A DNA stretch of 57,500 bases from Adiantum capillus-veneris (Eukaryota; Streptophyta; Polypodiopsida; Polypodiales; Pteridaceae), in contig CM043954.1 in the NCBI GenBank assembly GCA_014529385.2, forward strand, positions 96,119,247-96,176,746, in the 5' to 3' direction. Numbering within the stretch: position 1 is the stretch's first letter; every line of letters starts with the position of its first letter. The notes under the pieces are model-generated. The model saw only the letters and a list, made by a program, of their open reading frames with translations, ran no database searches and was not told where the DNA came from. The position numbers and the translations under genes are program-made. This document shows, one piece after another, positions 21,772-33,655 of the stretch.

Positions 21772-21794
21772 CCATCCTCAATGAGGGCACCAAA
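21772..21794 (-). other. Candidate primer binding site of the Tat-like Ty3 element
   Basis: Directly inside the right LTR the minus strand reads TTTGGTGCCCTCATTGAGG. It sits exactly where a primer site must be and starts with the required TGG. I cannot assign the tRNA. Confidence 0.5.
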
Positions 21795-22302
21795 TGAGAG
21801 GTGGAGGCACAAAATAGACCCAAAGGCCTATACACCAAGACTATGCACGATGGCCTCCTCATGGGAGGTACACAATAGGGGCACTACCGGCTAGGATACA
21901 TGGTAGAGGGGTCAGCACATAGCACAACGAAGATGCAAGAGAAGGAGAGAGAGAGAGAGAGGGGGGGGGGGGGGAGAGGGAGAGAGGGAGAGGGAGAGGG
22001 AGAGGAAGAGATCATTAGAGATTCATTAATATAGGATTCATAAATACTATAACACAAGGGAGATGTGAGAGAAAGAGAGAGATGGAGAGGAAGATCATTA
22101 GAGCTCATTAATATAGGCTTCATAAATATAATACAAATATTCACGAGGGGAATTGCACATAATCAACATCTCACAAACTCATGTGTGCATGGTAACTCAA
22201 ACCACTTGGCCATTAAGAAATCAAAACGAATAACCATAGCCAATAATATGCCATAGTAGAACTATGTGTGCGTAAAGGTGCATACACAAGGATGTACATA
22301 TT
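21795..22302 (-). repeat. 5' LTR (right) of the Tat-like Ty3 element, truncated
   Basis: It starts TGAGAGGTGGAGG and matches 8301-8780 through GGTGCATACACAAGGATGTA. It then breaks off into Ty3 protease sequence on the other strand. It contains (AG)n, a run of about 14 G at 21961-21974 and (GGGAGA)n. Confidence 0.8.
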
Positions 22303-24071
22303 GAGGCGGTCTAGGGTGATGTAAAGGTTGAAAAAAACTTCTTTATACAAGACACATCTTCATATCATCTTATCCTTGGACAACCCTACATTGTGGGAGT
22401 TCAAATGGAAACAAAGGTAATGGATGATGGTTCAACTTATGCCAGGATATGAAGCAAAGATGGTAGACGTGCTTTTCAATTACTCACACTTTGTGTAAAC
22501 AATGAAAGAGATTGTGACAACCTCAGAGATCATCCTCTACCAAAGGTGAACAAAGAGTTTCATGACCATAGGGAAATGATGGGTTTTGGCCAAGTACCAT
22601 TGTGAAGCGAGATTATAGTCGTATAGAAAGAAAAAGGGTCTCGCCTTATCCAAAAATAAGTGAAACTTTCTCGACGGGCTCCTTGGTAACAAGGAATGGA
22701 TCAGTATGTTTTACAAAACTTGAAATTTGAAGAGATGTGAGAGGCAACATGTACATAATGTACAAATAGGCATGAAAGAGAGTGGGTTGTTGGAGCCTAC
22801 TGAAAATGTTTTGGGTTTGTGTGAGCAAGTTTTTTTGTAGATACTATGGGCGAGCTTGATGCTATAATGGAGTTTAGTTTGCATCTTGAAAATGAAGGTA
22901 TGGAAGTATGCTCTATGGAAATGTATCAAGTCACAGAAGACTTGAAAGAAAACCAATGTTTTAAGCAAACAGCTGGCCCAGAAGTCTATGTTGAAACTAA
23001 ATACAAGAATGTAGCAAAGAAGGTGAAACCAGTAGCTTCACCCTTACCACCCAACAACAAGGAAAAGATTGAGCAGGCTTCTTTGCAACCAAGTTTGAGG
23101 AATCCTAAAAAGATTGGGCACACCTTCACAAAGGAGTCTTTTCAAGAGTTGCAAATTGGTTGGGAGGAGTTTTTAACACAGGAGGAGACAAAGTGCTTTA
23201 AATAAATGCTTTCAAAGCATGGTAAGGATTTTGCATTTGAGCAACATGAGATAGGATGTGTTGATTCTTTTATTGTAGCTCCTATGGTAAATTTTTACAA
23301 TACCTCATGTGCCTTGGAATCTGTGGCCTATTCCAATTCCAAAAGCTCATTTGACCAAGTTAGTAGAGCTATTGAATAAAAGATCAAAATGGGGATTTTG
23401 GAGCCTTCTTGTGCTCCGTACTCAAACAAGTGTTCCACAGTTCTAAAGAAGATTGGTGCTCTACGCTTCACCCAAGATATGAAACCAATGAACAAGGTAA
23501 CAATTAGGAATTTAGGTACATGTCCAATTGTGGATGAGTTTGTAGAGGTGTTTGCAAGGAGAGAAATCTACTCGATGGGTATCTCTACTTAGGGTATGAT
23601 CAATTTCAACTTGCAATTGAAAGAAGACACTTGACAACCATGAGGACACCTTTAGGTTTGGTAAGGATGTGTACCTTGCGCAGGGAGCAACCAACTCGGT
23701 TTCACATATGATGAATGGGATGAATACGGTCTTGCGTAAGTTTATTCCTCAAATTATAATACCTTTCAATGATGATTTGCCTATCAAAGGATGTGAAGAA
23801 GGTGGGAAAGATGAAGCTTTGAATATCAAAGGGTGCCGCAGGTTTGTGGAAAATCACATAAATGATTGTTGTGATAAAATCATATCTAGGTTGGAGGAAG
23901 TGAATCTTACTTCGTCAGGGAAAAAGTCTACGTTTGGTGTCAAGGAAGTGCTCATTGTGGGGCACATGTGCGGGCCATATGGTAGGAAACCTTGTCCAAC
24001 AAAGGTAGATGCCTTCCAAAGAATGAAAGAAACATGCACTAGCATCACTGAGGTTAGAAGGTTTTTGGGAG
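22303..24071 (+). pseudogene. Decayed plus-strand Ty3/gypsy protease-RT, right copy
   Basis: It begins inside the protease end (LILGQPYIVGVQMETKVMDD near 22372). It passes through a pre-RT spacer (22511-23090), then RT with GILEPSCAPYSNK near 23395, TQDMKPMNKVTIRN near 23475, the FNDD variant of the catalytic motif near 23770 (IPFNDDLPIKG), and VGHMCGPYGRKP near 23955. It ends at the FLG position at 24071. It retains about 95 bp lost from the left copy (6853-8300). Multiple stops and shifts mean no function. Confidence 0.85.
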
Positions 24072-24231
24072 TGAGAGGCGGAGGTGCAAAATAGAGTCAA
24101 TGGCCTCTACACCAAGACTATGCACGATGGCCTTGTCATGGGAGGTACACAATAGGGGCATCACTTAGCTTGGAATGCATCTAGGATGCATGGTAGGGGC
24201 TCGGCACATATCATAAAGAAGATGCGACAGA

Positions 24232-24280
<49 letters not shown>

Positions 24281-24290
24281 GGGGAGAGGG
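24072..24290 (-). repeat. Third Tat-like LTR fragment with (GA)n expansion
   Basis: It starts TGAGAGGCGGAGG at the same RT breakpoint as 8301 and matches the first ~190 bp of the other LTRs. It runs into (AG)n at 24232-24275 and then joins Ty3 integrase coding. It is a deletion remnant or part of a duplicated junction. Confidence 0.75.
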
Positions 24291-25375
24291 ACATTGTGAT
24301 GGATTGCACCCTACATATCCACTAGCCATGCACTATAAATGGGTTATGGATCTAGTAACAATGCCTTTAGGACTCTGGCAGATAAGATACTTAGTTTTTG
24401 TACAAGAGGACCTAACTAACCAGGTTGAAGGGCGAGCATTAAGAGCTAAAACTACAGAAGTTGTATGCAAATACCTTCTTGATGAGGTGATTTGCCATTA
24501 TGGTTGTGTAGGAAAGATCACTGCAAACAGAGGTGAACTGGATGCCGAGGAAGCAAGGGAGTTTTTTCCAAATTAGGAATCAAGCTTTCTCTTACTACAG
24601 CTTATAACCCTGAAGGAAATGGAGAGAGTGAAAGAGGGAATCCTCCTATCATCAAAGCTTTGGCCAAAGCTTGTGAAGAAAGAATTGGTGAGTGACCAAA
24701 ACTATTGCCATACGCTTTATGGGTTGATCGTACAACACATAGCTCAGTAAAACTGGTTATATGCCTGCGAATGTGACGTATGGTCAAAGCCAGTGATGTT
24801 GATTGAAGATACATTTCCCACATGGAATGTACTACCTTGGCAAGAGGGGCTTAGTAGGGAAAGTCTCCTTGCATTGCGCATAAGGCAACTAGAGAGAAGA
24901 CCTGGAGACATTGAGGCTGCAAAAGAACAACTCAAAAATTCAAGGTTGAAAAACAAGAACTACTTTGATAAGTGACACCGACTCATGAGTAAAGCAATTG
25001 ACAAAGGTGATTGGGTTTTAATGTATGATAGTAGCCTTGATAACCAGCACACAGTCATACGTAAGTTCTCAAAATGATGGTTTGGACCGTATGTTGTAAG
25101 ACATGTGTATGAAAATGCTACTTACAGATTGTCTAAACTAGATGGACATAGCTAAAGGTTCCCATTGCAGGGGAAAGAATCAAGGTGTTTAAGAGAAGAG
25201 AAGATAGTGGTCCAGAAGATGTTGAGGAAGAATAAAACACAGGTGACAATCAAAGTGAAGATGAAGCTTTGCAATCTTCTAGTGAAGAAGAAAGCAAGGA
25301 ATTTACAAGAGGACTGATCTTGCAAAGAGAAAATGTGGCACATATAGGAGGATGTGCAGGTTTAGAGAGGGTGGA
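24291..25375 (+). pseudogene. Decayed plus-strand Ty3/gypsy integrase
   Basis: It reads AMHYKWVMDLVTMPLGLWQ (24327-24385) and YLLDEVICHYGCVGKITAN for the first half of the core. After a frameshift comes TAYNPEGNGESERG near 24600, then IRQLERRPGDIEAAKEQLK and the C-terminal GDWVLMYDSSL...WFGPYVV segment near 25010-25110, typical of Ty3 integrase chromo-adjacent C-termini. RNase H and the zinc finger that should precede it are missing. The acidic tail ends near 25233, and a purine-rich tract AGAGAGGGTGGA (25364-25375) precedes TGTCATGATG. Confidence 0.85.
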
Positions 25376-27315
25376 TGTCATGATGTGGCATGCACATAGT
25401 GGGAACGAGTGCTAAGAGATTAATTCTTGACTTTTAGATGAAAGAGAATATTTTTCATAATGTATATATGCATTTCCAAGTATAAGTATAAGCTTTCCAT
25501 CGCATCCTAGTATTTATCTTAAGGGTAACATATTTTTACTTTATCTCTAGTGGGAAAAAAAAAGTTGGTGCTTTTATTCTACCATTTCATTATTATCTCA
25601 TACTCTAGATAGATCCTATAGCTAATGTAATTCTTAATATAAATACCTTTTATATGTTTTTATTAATTTTCTCATATTCCTTTTTTAATATATACTAGTA
25701 GGATTTTATTTTTATATACCTAGAAGAAGAAGAATCTACTCTAGGAGAAGTGGCCAAGGCTTCAAGGGCCATCTCTATAATTCAAAGAAAACATAAGAGG
25801 AAGAGGACACACACTTGTCCTCACCTTTGAATTATGCGGATATGGAAGGATTATATATGCCAATGTGGAAGGACTAGAAGACATTGGAAATATTATTCAA
25901 TGGACAAGTGGGTGATGACTCAAGAAAATGGGGCCTAATAAGCCATGTGGAGGTGTAGACTACATGCAAAAGGAAGGGCTATGGGACCTAGGGGAAGACA
26001 CATAAGTCCTCTCCACAAGAGTCCAAGAAGATTTTAAATTTGACACTCTCTTCTACTTTTTGAGGTTACCATGTCTCTCTCCTCTATTTTTAGTTCCAAA
26101 AAATGACCCTATGACCCACAAGTATGACCCAAGGGGCTTAAATGGAGTCACTCATGGCTCTAAAACACTCACACACACTCAAAATCAGTACTATTAACTT
26201 TTTCTAACTTTGTTAACACCATCACTAACTTTCTCTACCCTTGTACATTATCACTAGCAATTATCACCTACTTGGATCCTAGCTAAGGTAACCACCTACA
26301 TGGCTAGGGGCATCTTTTAGGCCTAGTCATCACTTGGGCATCATGCAAAAAACCAAGGTGGAGGGGATAAGGCTTCATCATCACTGCACCATTATCTTTG
26401 AAAAGGTTAATTGCAATTAGCACTTAATCCCACCCTAATCAAGATTCACCTTCACCTATAAAAAGGACCCTCTTCTTCCGTGAAATTCATTCAAGAGGGA
26501 GTGAGAGGATCCATGCCAAATTAGCCTTTAGCCCTACACTAGTCTTTGAGGAAGGCTAGCTAAACTTGAAAGCATCCTTGTAAAACTCCATTCAATCAAG
26601 GCTGAAGTCTTCTATCTCTTGCCCCTTCATCAAATTGGCAAATAGTCTCGAAGGGGCTGATAAGTAAGGTGTTTTTTTCTTTGTTATTTTGTTGATTTTT
26701 GTTTTTTTTTTTCATCTCCAAGGCCAACCTATACCTCTATGTCTTCTACTACTTCTACCTCTACAGCTATCTCCATCTCACTTGTGTCCTAATTGTTTCT
26801 CTTGAAGGCATTCAAGCAACAACGCTCTATCAACCTTCTTGTGAAGAAATATAAGTGCACAAGGTACATCTCTCCCTGCTACAGGTACATCTCTCTCCAA
26901 AGTATCCTTATTGCCTACGGACAATAATAGAGCTTGGAAGAAAACCTTCTCTTCTCTTCACTTTTCTCATATCTACATTTTGCACATGCTAGAGTTATCC
27001 TAGATGAATAATACACATGATGTGAATTTCTATCGCTTCCAATCTATGCAATCTATTACAATTAACATATGGATTAGCCGTAAAATACACTTTCAACAAC
27101 GTATAGTGTTTCTCTTTGGCCCAGAAAGGCTCAATGGAATACTTCTTTCACCAGATCCCATTATACTACCCCTTCTAAACTATAACTTTTCTTTTGACAT
27201 AAGTGTAGTTATCTTGTTATGAACCAAGAGGATTTGTACACAATTAATCCAATATCACTAGACAAAACATATATATTATAGTAAGTACAAAATTAAAATT
27301 CCAAAGAACAATTTG
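25376..27315 (+). other. AT-rich non-coding region, possible LTR of the plus-strand Ty3 relict
   Basis: No coding is visible in this 1.9-kb stretch. It follows a candidate polypurine tract and begins TGTCATGATG, as an LTR would. A CTATAAAAAGG box lies at 26456-26466, followed by transcribed-leader-like sequence. I cannot find the partner LTR, so the LTR reading is only an inference. Long T-rich runs (25640-25700, 26670-26710) are the only other structure seen. Confidence 0.4.
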
Positions 27316-28676
27316 TAGCCTGTTTGGTCGGCAAAGATTGAACACCATCAACTCATCTATTAACCCTTTCATATACCCATGATACAATACGACCATAGCC
27401 TTGATGTTTTCATCTTTGTGTTGTTTTAATATGCTCTTTTGTGTTCTTTCTTTATGTTTATGAGTGCAAGAGAGAAAGAGTGGGGCTTATTTGATTGCAC
27501 ATCCTTCCAAACCCTAGACTTCATGGCATCTATCATATAACTCCTTCATATAGTTTTTGGAGTTCTCTCATAAACTCTCACAGCCAAAAGCTCGATGCTT
27601 TCCTGGAAAGATCGCAAACGTCTTGACAACGCATGGAGCCGATAATTTTCGTCCCATACGATAAACTTTTTTTCCTTCATGTGAGAAAGCTCGGGAATGT
27701 CTCTAATTTGGTCATCAAACTTAGGTGACATCACTAACTCTCTTCCATAAGTGCCACACCTATCGAATGGTATAGGATCTTGTTTAGGGAAAGCTTTGGC
27801 CACAATGAAATGAGCCATCGTGGTTTGGTAACATCTTAAAGCTATAGAGGTCATAAGTTCTGCCACACAATCATCAATTGTTCTAATGGCCAGACTAAAA
27901 GATGACAAAGAGGGATGCATGAAACAGGTGATTGTATGGCACAACATGTGCATCAATCCAGCTTGAACAAATAAAGCTATCAACCACATATCCAAAGAGA
28001 TCAGTAAGGGGGTCATTACCCGTGTTTTGTGCTTCTATGGACATCAATGTGACTGCACCCTTTGACGGAGGTACATGTATAGTCATCAACATGGACACTC
28101 CAACTGTAGATGTCATTGCAATAGAGGAACCTCTCTCTTGAATGGTGTGGAGAGGGATTTCTTCTTGGCGGTCCACTCCTTTAGAATAATTCCTTGTTAG
28201 AATTGGCATTTTCTTTATAATAGGGGTACCAAAAAAAAAGAGTGAGAATTCCATGGGTGAGGCAAAAAAATATAAAAGGAGGAAGCTTATGGATTTGAGG
28301 AGAAAGGTGGAAAGTGAGAGTAAGAGTTTGAGAGAAAAGATAATAGAAAGTTTGAAGGTGGGGAGAGAGTGTTTGAGAGAAAAGAGAGTGAAAATTTGAG
28401 AGACAAGAGAATGGAAAGGAAGAGCAAAGGTTATAGCGAAGGGATAAGGAGAGGATTGTGAAATGAGAAAGGTGACCTTTTTTGGAATTCATGTGGCAAG
28501 AGAAAGATGGAGAGTGAGTGAGAAAAAAAAATGGCAAGGGGGGGAGGGAGGGCACAATGGTCAAAGGGGGGGAGGGGAATAGAGCGCCCACAGTCCACGT
28601 AGGCACCAGGTCTGGTGTCCCATGGGACCCCATGACTGTTGGCGGCCATGTGGCACACCATGTGGCCATCGACAGC
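27316..28676 (-). pseudogene. Unidentified duplicated coding segment, copy A1
   Basis: I do not recognise the protein. On the minus strand a frame starts near 28210 (MPILTRNYSKGVDRQEEIPL). It runs through IEAQNTGNDPLTDLFGYVVD and WIDAHVVPYNHL, and after a small deletion and frameshift near 27915 continues with FDRCGTYGRELVMSPKFDDQ and VWDENYRLHALSRRL to a stop at 27546. Upstream on the minus strand (28256-28676) is a CT-rich, leader-like region and a GTGTGCCACATGGCC segment. The whole unit recurs at 33660-35015. It has no retrotransposon motif and could be a captured host exon or an unknown element's gene. Confidence 0.5.

Positions 28677-28740
<64 letters not shown>
28677..28740. repeat. (GA)n microsatellite
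   Basis: This is an uninterrupted GA dinucleotide run of about 30 units at the junction between copy A1 and the LARD LTR. A similar run ends copy A2 near 35020. Confidence 0.95.
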
Positions 28741-28742
<2 letters not shown>

Positions 28743-28839
28743 AGTTAACTCCCTCGTAGCATACCTCCAAAGAATCAACAAAATTATCAATCCAAGGATG
28801 GTAGCGACCCGGCTAGGGCATGGAAACATCACACATGAG

Positions 28840-29530
28840 TGATTGTGTGAAAGAAATGAGATAGAATTGAGTGGGCAAATCACATGAGGTTATCTACAAT
28901 AGGAAGAAGAGAGAACTAATGAAGGGAATTAGTGTATGCACACACGCTAACCCTTATGCCAATCAAGGTTTCTAATCATTGCATTCTCTACTAATCCTCA
29001 TGGTCACATCCTAAACACAAGCTTACCCAAGCTCATGGAGTTATGATTAGAGTAATGCTGCACAAATCCTTGATCTACACACTAATCTAATCATGCACAC
29101 ACTACTAGAATCAAACGTACAATAGCCAATCAAGAATTAGAGAGCGATTAGTTCTTAATCTACACGATCAAGACACTAATACACAACTTAATGAAAAGCA
29201 AGAGAAAGGCAAAATGACTGATCTTCATTGCATGCATACAAATGGTTCGTGAAGAGAGTACATGCAGCTCCATGCTTCCACCTCCATAGCCTCCTTCTTC
29301 TCCTTCTCTACTCTAGGTTTCTCTCAAAATGATATCTCCCCTTTCACATGAGCTACATTCACTCATATACCTAGGTTTTAAAAGTTATGGCCGGCCGCCC
29401 AAAGTACCTGAAGTGAATAAACAGATACAATTTGGAACTCAATGTGAGCCCATGAATATATACATAGCAAATGGAAAAATAATATCCATGAGAAGGTGAA
29501 AATGGCTGTTGATGTTGGATGCATTCAACA
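28840..29530 (-). repeat. LARD 3' LTR (left copy)
   Basis: The plus strand ends GGATGCATTCAACA, followed by the polypurine tract. It matches the right copy closely, with scattered substitutions (for example ATTGAGTGGG versus ATTGCATGGG). Confidence 0.8.
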
Positions 29531-31885
29531 TTCCCCCCTTCCTAGGCTTTGTCGTCCCCGACAAAGATATGTCGTGGTGAACGCTCCAGGAAGAATATGC
29601 CTGCAAAAGACAAAAGGCAATGGAGTAGCAAGCATAATCAGGTGGCAAATAAGTCATAAGGCAAAGTAAAGCACATCATGGAATGACTAAGTGCAAAGAA
29701 TTATGAATTGGTAAACTGCCAATAAAAGACAAATAAACTGCACTTGCTAAAATAATTAAACAAGAGTTTTGGGCTGCTGGATGAGTCTATAAATTAGTTA
29801 GCTACCATGAAGGGTTAAAATAGTCACTCTAGTACTAGCTAAGTTAGAAAGATTATCTAAAGGCAAGATTCCCTATTTGTGTTTATGAGCAGAGATAAGC
29901 GAACTAACTGTACAACTCCAAACAAAAGCTTGAATTTTTTACTTTAAGCTCAATGGAAGTATTTTCTTTTTTTCTTTCATTTTTCTTGCTCTTTTCTTCT
30001 TCATTTTTTTTTCACATTGTTTTTAAGAGCATTTTTCGTGAGTGCTTATTTTGCATGCCCGAGGTTTTTGCTTCTCAAGGAAAAGCGCCCCACTGGGAAT
30101 CTCTAGGACTCTAATACCATAGGCTATACGTGAGTGAAGTACCAGAATCCAACTGGGACTTCTCCTCCAACTTAAGCTTTTACACTTGTGGCACTTTTGT
30201 GCTTCCATATCCTTTGTATTGTTACTAGTGCTCTTTGTTGTGAAGTGAGCAAGCCTCTCTATGCCTAAAACCCTCCTAAGGTCTCAAAAATTTAAATAAT
30301 TCTGCCAACTAGGACTAGTAGGTCAAGTAAATGAGTTAACCTAAAGTCACAGCCTCCTAACCTCAAGGCTTATCAATAAGACTAAACTCTATGTTAATTA
30401 AATAAAGGATGTACAAACTTATTTATCTCTACTGGCAAATAACAAGACATAATAAAATGGACTCAATCAAACCATGAAAAGCCACAATATACACCTGGAG
30501 AAATATGATGCAGCTCCTCAGTAGCCGTGGAAATCGGTATATAACTCTAAAGCTCAATGGAGCCATGCAATCTGGAAGCTGAAGTCCATCTATGCTGCAA
30601 AATCATAAGGCAAGACATTACAACCTAGAAAGGTGTGTCAGCATAGTAGTGAAAGTTTTATTACAAAATGAAGGAAATCCTAAACTACGGTCTCAAACCT
30701 GGATACCTAGAGGGCAAAAACCCGTAGGAAAAAAGTGCCTCTAGTATAAATGCCTGCAACTAGTGCACCATAGTCAATATGCTCAAGTCAAATGCTAAAA
30801 ACAACCAAAAACTTAGCAAGATTTCATTGTTTCCAAAAATTTGTTTTGAATAAATTGTCCACATCAGATTTTTACAATTTCATCAATTTTTGATAAAAAA
30901 TTGAACAATTTTAAGCACTAAATTAGAACAAAAAATGCTAGAAATACAAACAATTAACGAAATAGTTACCAAAAATTAGATGAATTATTTTTGAAAAATA
31001 TGTAGCTTGTTCTACTTGACTTCAAGCACTTGGAACATCAAGATAACAATCCCAATCAATTTTCAATGCATTTGACAATCAAATCGATGCAAAATTGACC
31101 GTTTTCTGCCTCTTTTTTGCTCAATTTTGACCCAAAAATTAGCAAACTTAATGGATAAGGCAAATTTTTGCACCTACGCTTGATTATTGTGCTTTGGACT
31201 TTGCAATGCAATCGACTACACATCAATTTGCAACCAAGTACTAGCTCAATTATGTGTGCAAAAACTAACAAAATTAAGCATAAATTAAATAATTAGTGCA
31301 CACACACAATTTCTATCGCAATTTTGATGGCATAACGGTGCAATTTTAGCAATCAAAAAATTTGAACCATCATTTTCATCACATCATCAAACAAGTCATT
31401 GCCTTTCACAATTCTAATTGGCACCAATTAAGCCATAATTAGCACTCAAAAGTGCACACTTTGTCTACACATGGACATACTAATTGCACTTAAATTTGCA
31501 CTAATCTTTTGTGTAATCAAACTTTAATCACACCTGCAAATCAAATCAGCAATTGAGTGGGTTAGTGCACTCATAATTTCATGAGAAACGCGTCGATTTC
31601 CAACTCCAATTGACGCCTACACACGTGTGTGTACTAGCACCCGCTTAACGGCATTTCACCTACAATCAATTGAGCACAAAATCTCATGTGTAGCATCATT
31701 TTCAATGAAATTAAACACATAAGGATAATAATCACAACTCTAACCAACAATTTAGCTATGTGTAGCACAAAAAACACATGTGATTAGAGAGTAATTAGAG
31801 AGCCTAATTAGGGAAAATTTCCAAATTACACACTAAAAAATCGCTCAATTTTAGTCAAAATTTTTACAATTTCATATCAAAAGAG
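29531..31885 (-). other. LARD interior, non-coding
   Basis: This is AT-rich sequence with many stops in all frames. A segment near 30050-30210 (TGGGAATCTCTAGGACTC, CCAACTGGGACTTCTCC) and one near 29540-29590 (TCGTCCCCGACAAAG) look conserved rather than simple. The part nearest the right LTR (30800-31885) is dominated by AAAATT/CAATTT words. The primer site expected next to 31886 is not recognisable. Confidence 0.6.
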
Positions 31886-32574
31886 TGATTGTGTGAGAGA
31901 AATGAGATAGAATTGCATGGGGAAATCACATGAGGTTATTTACAACAGGAAGAAGAGAGAACTAATGAAGAGAATTAGTGTATGCACACACGCTAACCCT
32001 TATGCTAATCAAGGTTTTTAATCGTTGCATTCTCTACTAATCCTCATGGTCACATCCTAATCACAAGCTCACCCAAGCTCATGGAGTTATGATTAGAGCA
32101 ATGCATGCACAAATCCTTAATCTACACACTAATCTAATCATGCACACACTACTAGAATCAAACATACAATAGACAATCAAGAATTAGAGAGTGATTAGTT
32201 CTTAATCTACACCATCAAGACACTAGTACACAACTTAATGAAAAGCAAGAGAAAGGCAAAAGGACTCATCTTCATTGCATGGATACAATCGGTTCGTGAA
32301 GAGAGTACATGCGGCTCCATGCTTCCACCTCCATATCCTCCTTCTCCTTCTCTACTCTAGGTTTCTCTCAAAATGATATCTCCCCTTTCACATGAGCTAC
32401 ATTCACTTATATACTTAGGGTTTTAAAAGTTATGGCTGGCCGCCAAAGTACATGAAGTGAATAAACAGATACAACTTGGAACTCAATGTGAGCCCATGAA
32501 TATATACATAGCAAATGGAAAAATAATGTCCATGAGAAGGTGAAAATGGTTGTTGACGTTGGATGCATCCAACA
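31886..32574 (-). repeat. LARD 5' LTR (right copy), truncated at its inner end
   Basis: It starts TGATTGTGTGAGAG and ends GGATGCATCCAACA. Compared with the left LTR it lacks about 90 bp that adjoin the primer site. Confidence 0.8.
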
Positions 32575-32696
32575 CACACACACACATATACACACACACG
32601 CACACACACACACACGCGCACACACACGCACACACACAGAGTGGTGTAGGGGTGTGTGTGGGAGTGTATGTGAGAGTGTGTGTGTATGGAATGAGC

Positions 32697-32734
<38 letters not shown>

Positions 32735-32793
32735 AGAGAGCTCATGGCGGATGAGGGAGAGAGAGAGGCTGGTGGCCCCTCTGGCTGGTGACG

Positions 32794-32830
<37 letters not shown>
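32571..32830. repeat. CA/GT and GA microsatellite cluster
   Basis: A CA-rich tract (32571-32640, with CG and TA interruptions) passes into GTGTGGGAGTG repeats. GA runs follow at about 32701-32740 and 32796-32828. Long RE/HT-repeat reading frames across it are simple-sequence artefacts. Confidence 0.9.
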
Positions 32831-32832
<2 letters not shown>

Positions 32833-33655
32833 GGCCGTTTTGATAATGGAAGGGAGAAAGAGATTTCACCAGGGTGGGAAAGAGAGAGTGGGAGATAATG
32901 GAGGAGGGGGAGGGGGCGGCCCCTTTGTGGGCGCATGAGGAAGGAGGCAGGTGGCAGCAGCTACAAAAAAACAATTTTTTTTAACTTTTTAAAAATATAT
33001 AATGCTCCCCCCGAGTGGGGTTTCTTCCCGCGGCCTTGGATTTTCAAAAGCCGGCCATCAATAGGGTATAAGCCTTATATTATTTTTCATATGTTTACTA
33101 GTTACGTACGTCTGATGATGGCAAAGAGCTTAAAGTACACATAATAGATGCAGATTGAAGTGTAGTTGGCACAGACCAGAGGCTGTGCACGTTCAGAGGG
33201 GTTGGATATTGTGCAACTACGCTTCCATGATGGGAAAAAGAGCAAAGAAATGCAAGCTTCTTTGAAGCCTACACATTTATTGAGCAGTGATCAAGGGTTG
33301 TTAACAGGATAAGATTAATGATTAATGTATGTCAAGTGCGGCTTTAAAGGGCCAATAGATGCCTTAATGATGCAAAAAAGGAGTGTGCGTGAACTGATTA
33401 TAGATGGGAGCTTATGATCTAGAACTGCAGTGCTTGAAGTGCTCTACCGGCGTGTCTTTATGACTCGGCGATGGGAGCTACAGTAAAGAAGTTATAGCAG
33501 TTTGAAGTTTCAGTCACTTGCTGATCCGTACTGGATTGGTCAACTACAATTGAGGAAACAAAAATGAAATGAATGCATGGGCTTGAAGTGGTCACTTTGT
33601 GAAGCGCGTCGGTCTTTTCAGATCGGAGATCAGAGTTACGGTTACCAAGATTGAA
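32831..33655. other. Spacer without recognisable genes
   Basis: This is a purine-rich start, a short AT-rich block (32965-33000) and then mixed sequence with no convincing frame. A minus-strand frame at 33458-33676 runs on from copy A2 but has no motif. I see no repeat ends here. Confidence 0.5.

Larger units (their letters stand above)
8301..22302 (-). mobile_element. Tat-like Ty3/gypsy retrotransposon, minus strand, degenerate
   Basis: The 632-bp left LTR (8301-8932) and the truncated right LTR (21795-22302) are direct repeats. Between them, on the minus strand in order, lie gag, protease, reverse transcriptase, RNase H, a second RNase H and integrase. That domain order with an extra plant-type RNase H before integrase is characteristic of the Tat lineage of plant Ty3/gypsy elements. 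The coding sequence is broken by frameshifts and stops and by two later insertions (9679-14822 and 16014-17517). The element inserted into the plus-strand Ty3 RT fragment ending at 8300. The right LTR stops at 22302 without its last ~100 bases, so no target duplication can be read there. Confidence 0.85.
28750..32574 (-). mobile_element. Non-coding LTR retroelement (LARD), minus strand
   Basis: Two direct repeats of about 690 bp (28840-29530 and 31886-32574) flank 2.35 kb without coding capacity. On the minus strand a polypurine tract AGGAAGGGGGGAA (29531-29543) sits just before the LTR start TGTTGAATGC. This orients the element and fixes the LTR edge at 29530. The left LTR extends further left to about 28750 (sequence shared with 171-260), while the right LTR lacks that part and its primer site. 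The interior has no gag or pol, as in large retrotransposon derivatives. No target duplication is visible, because the right edge merges into a CA microsatellite. Confidence 0.75.

Noticed and set aside
28500-28850. Reading frames rich in RERERER or SLSLSL across GA runs (also near 32540-32940 and 34890-35390)
   Set aside because: They are direct translations of (GA)n/(CA)n microsatellites on both strands and have no independent support.
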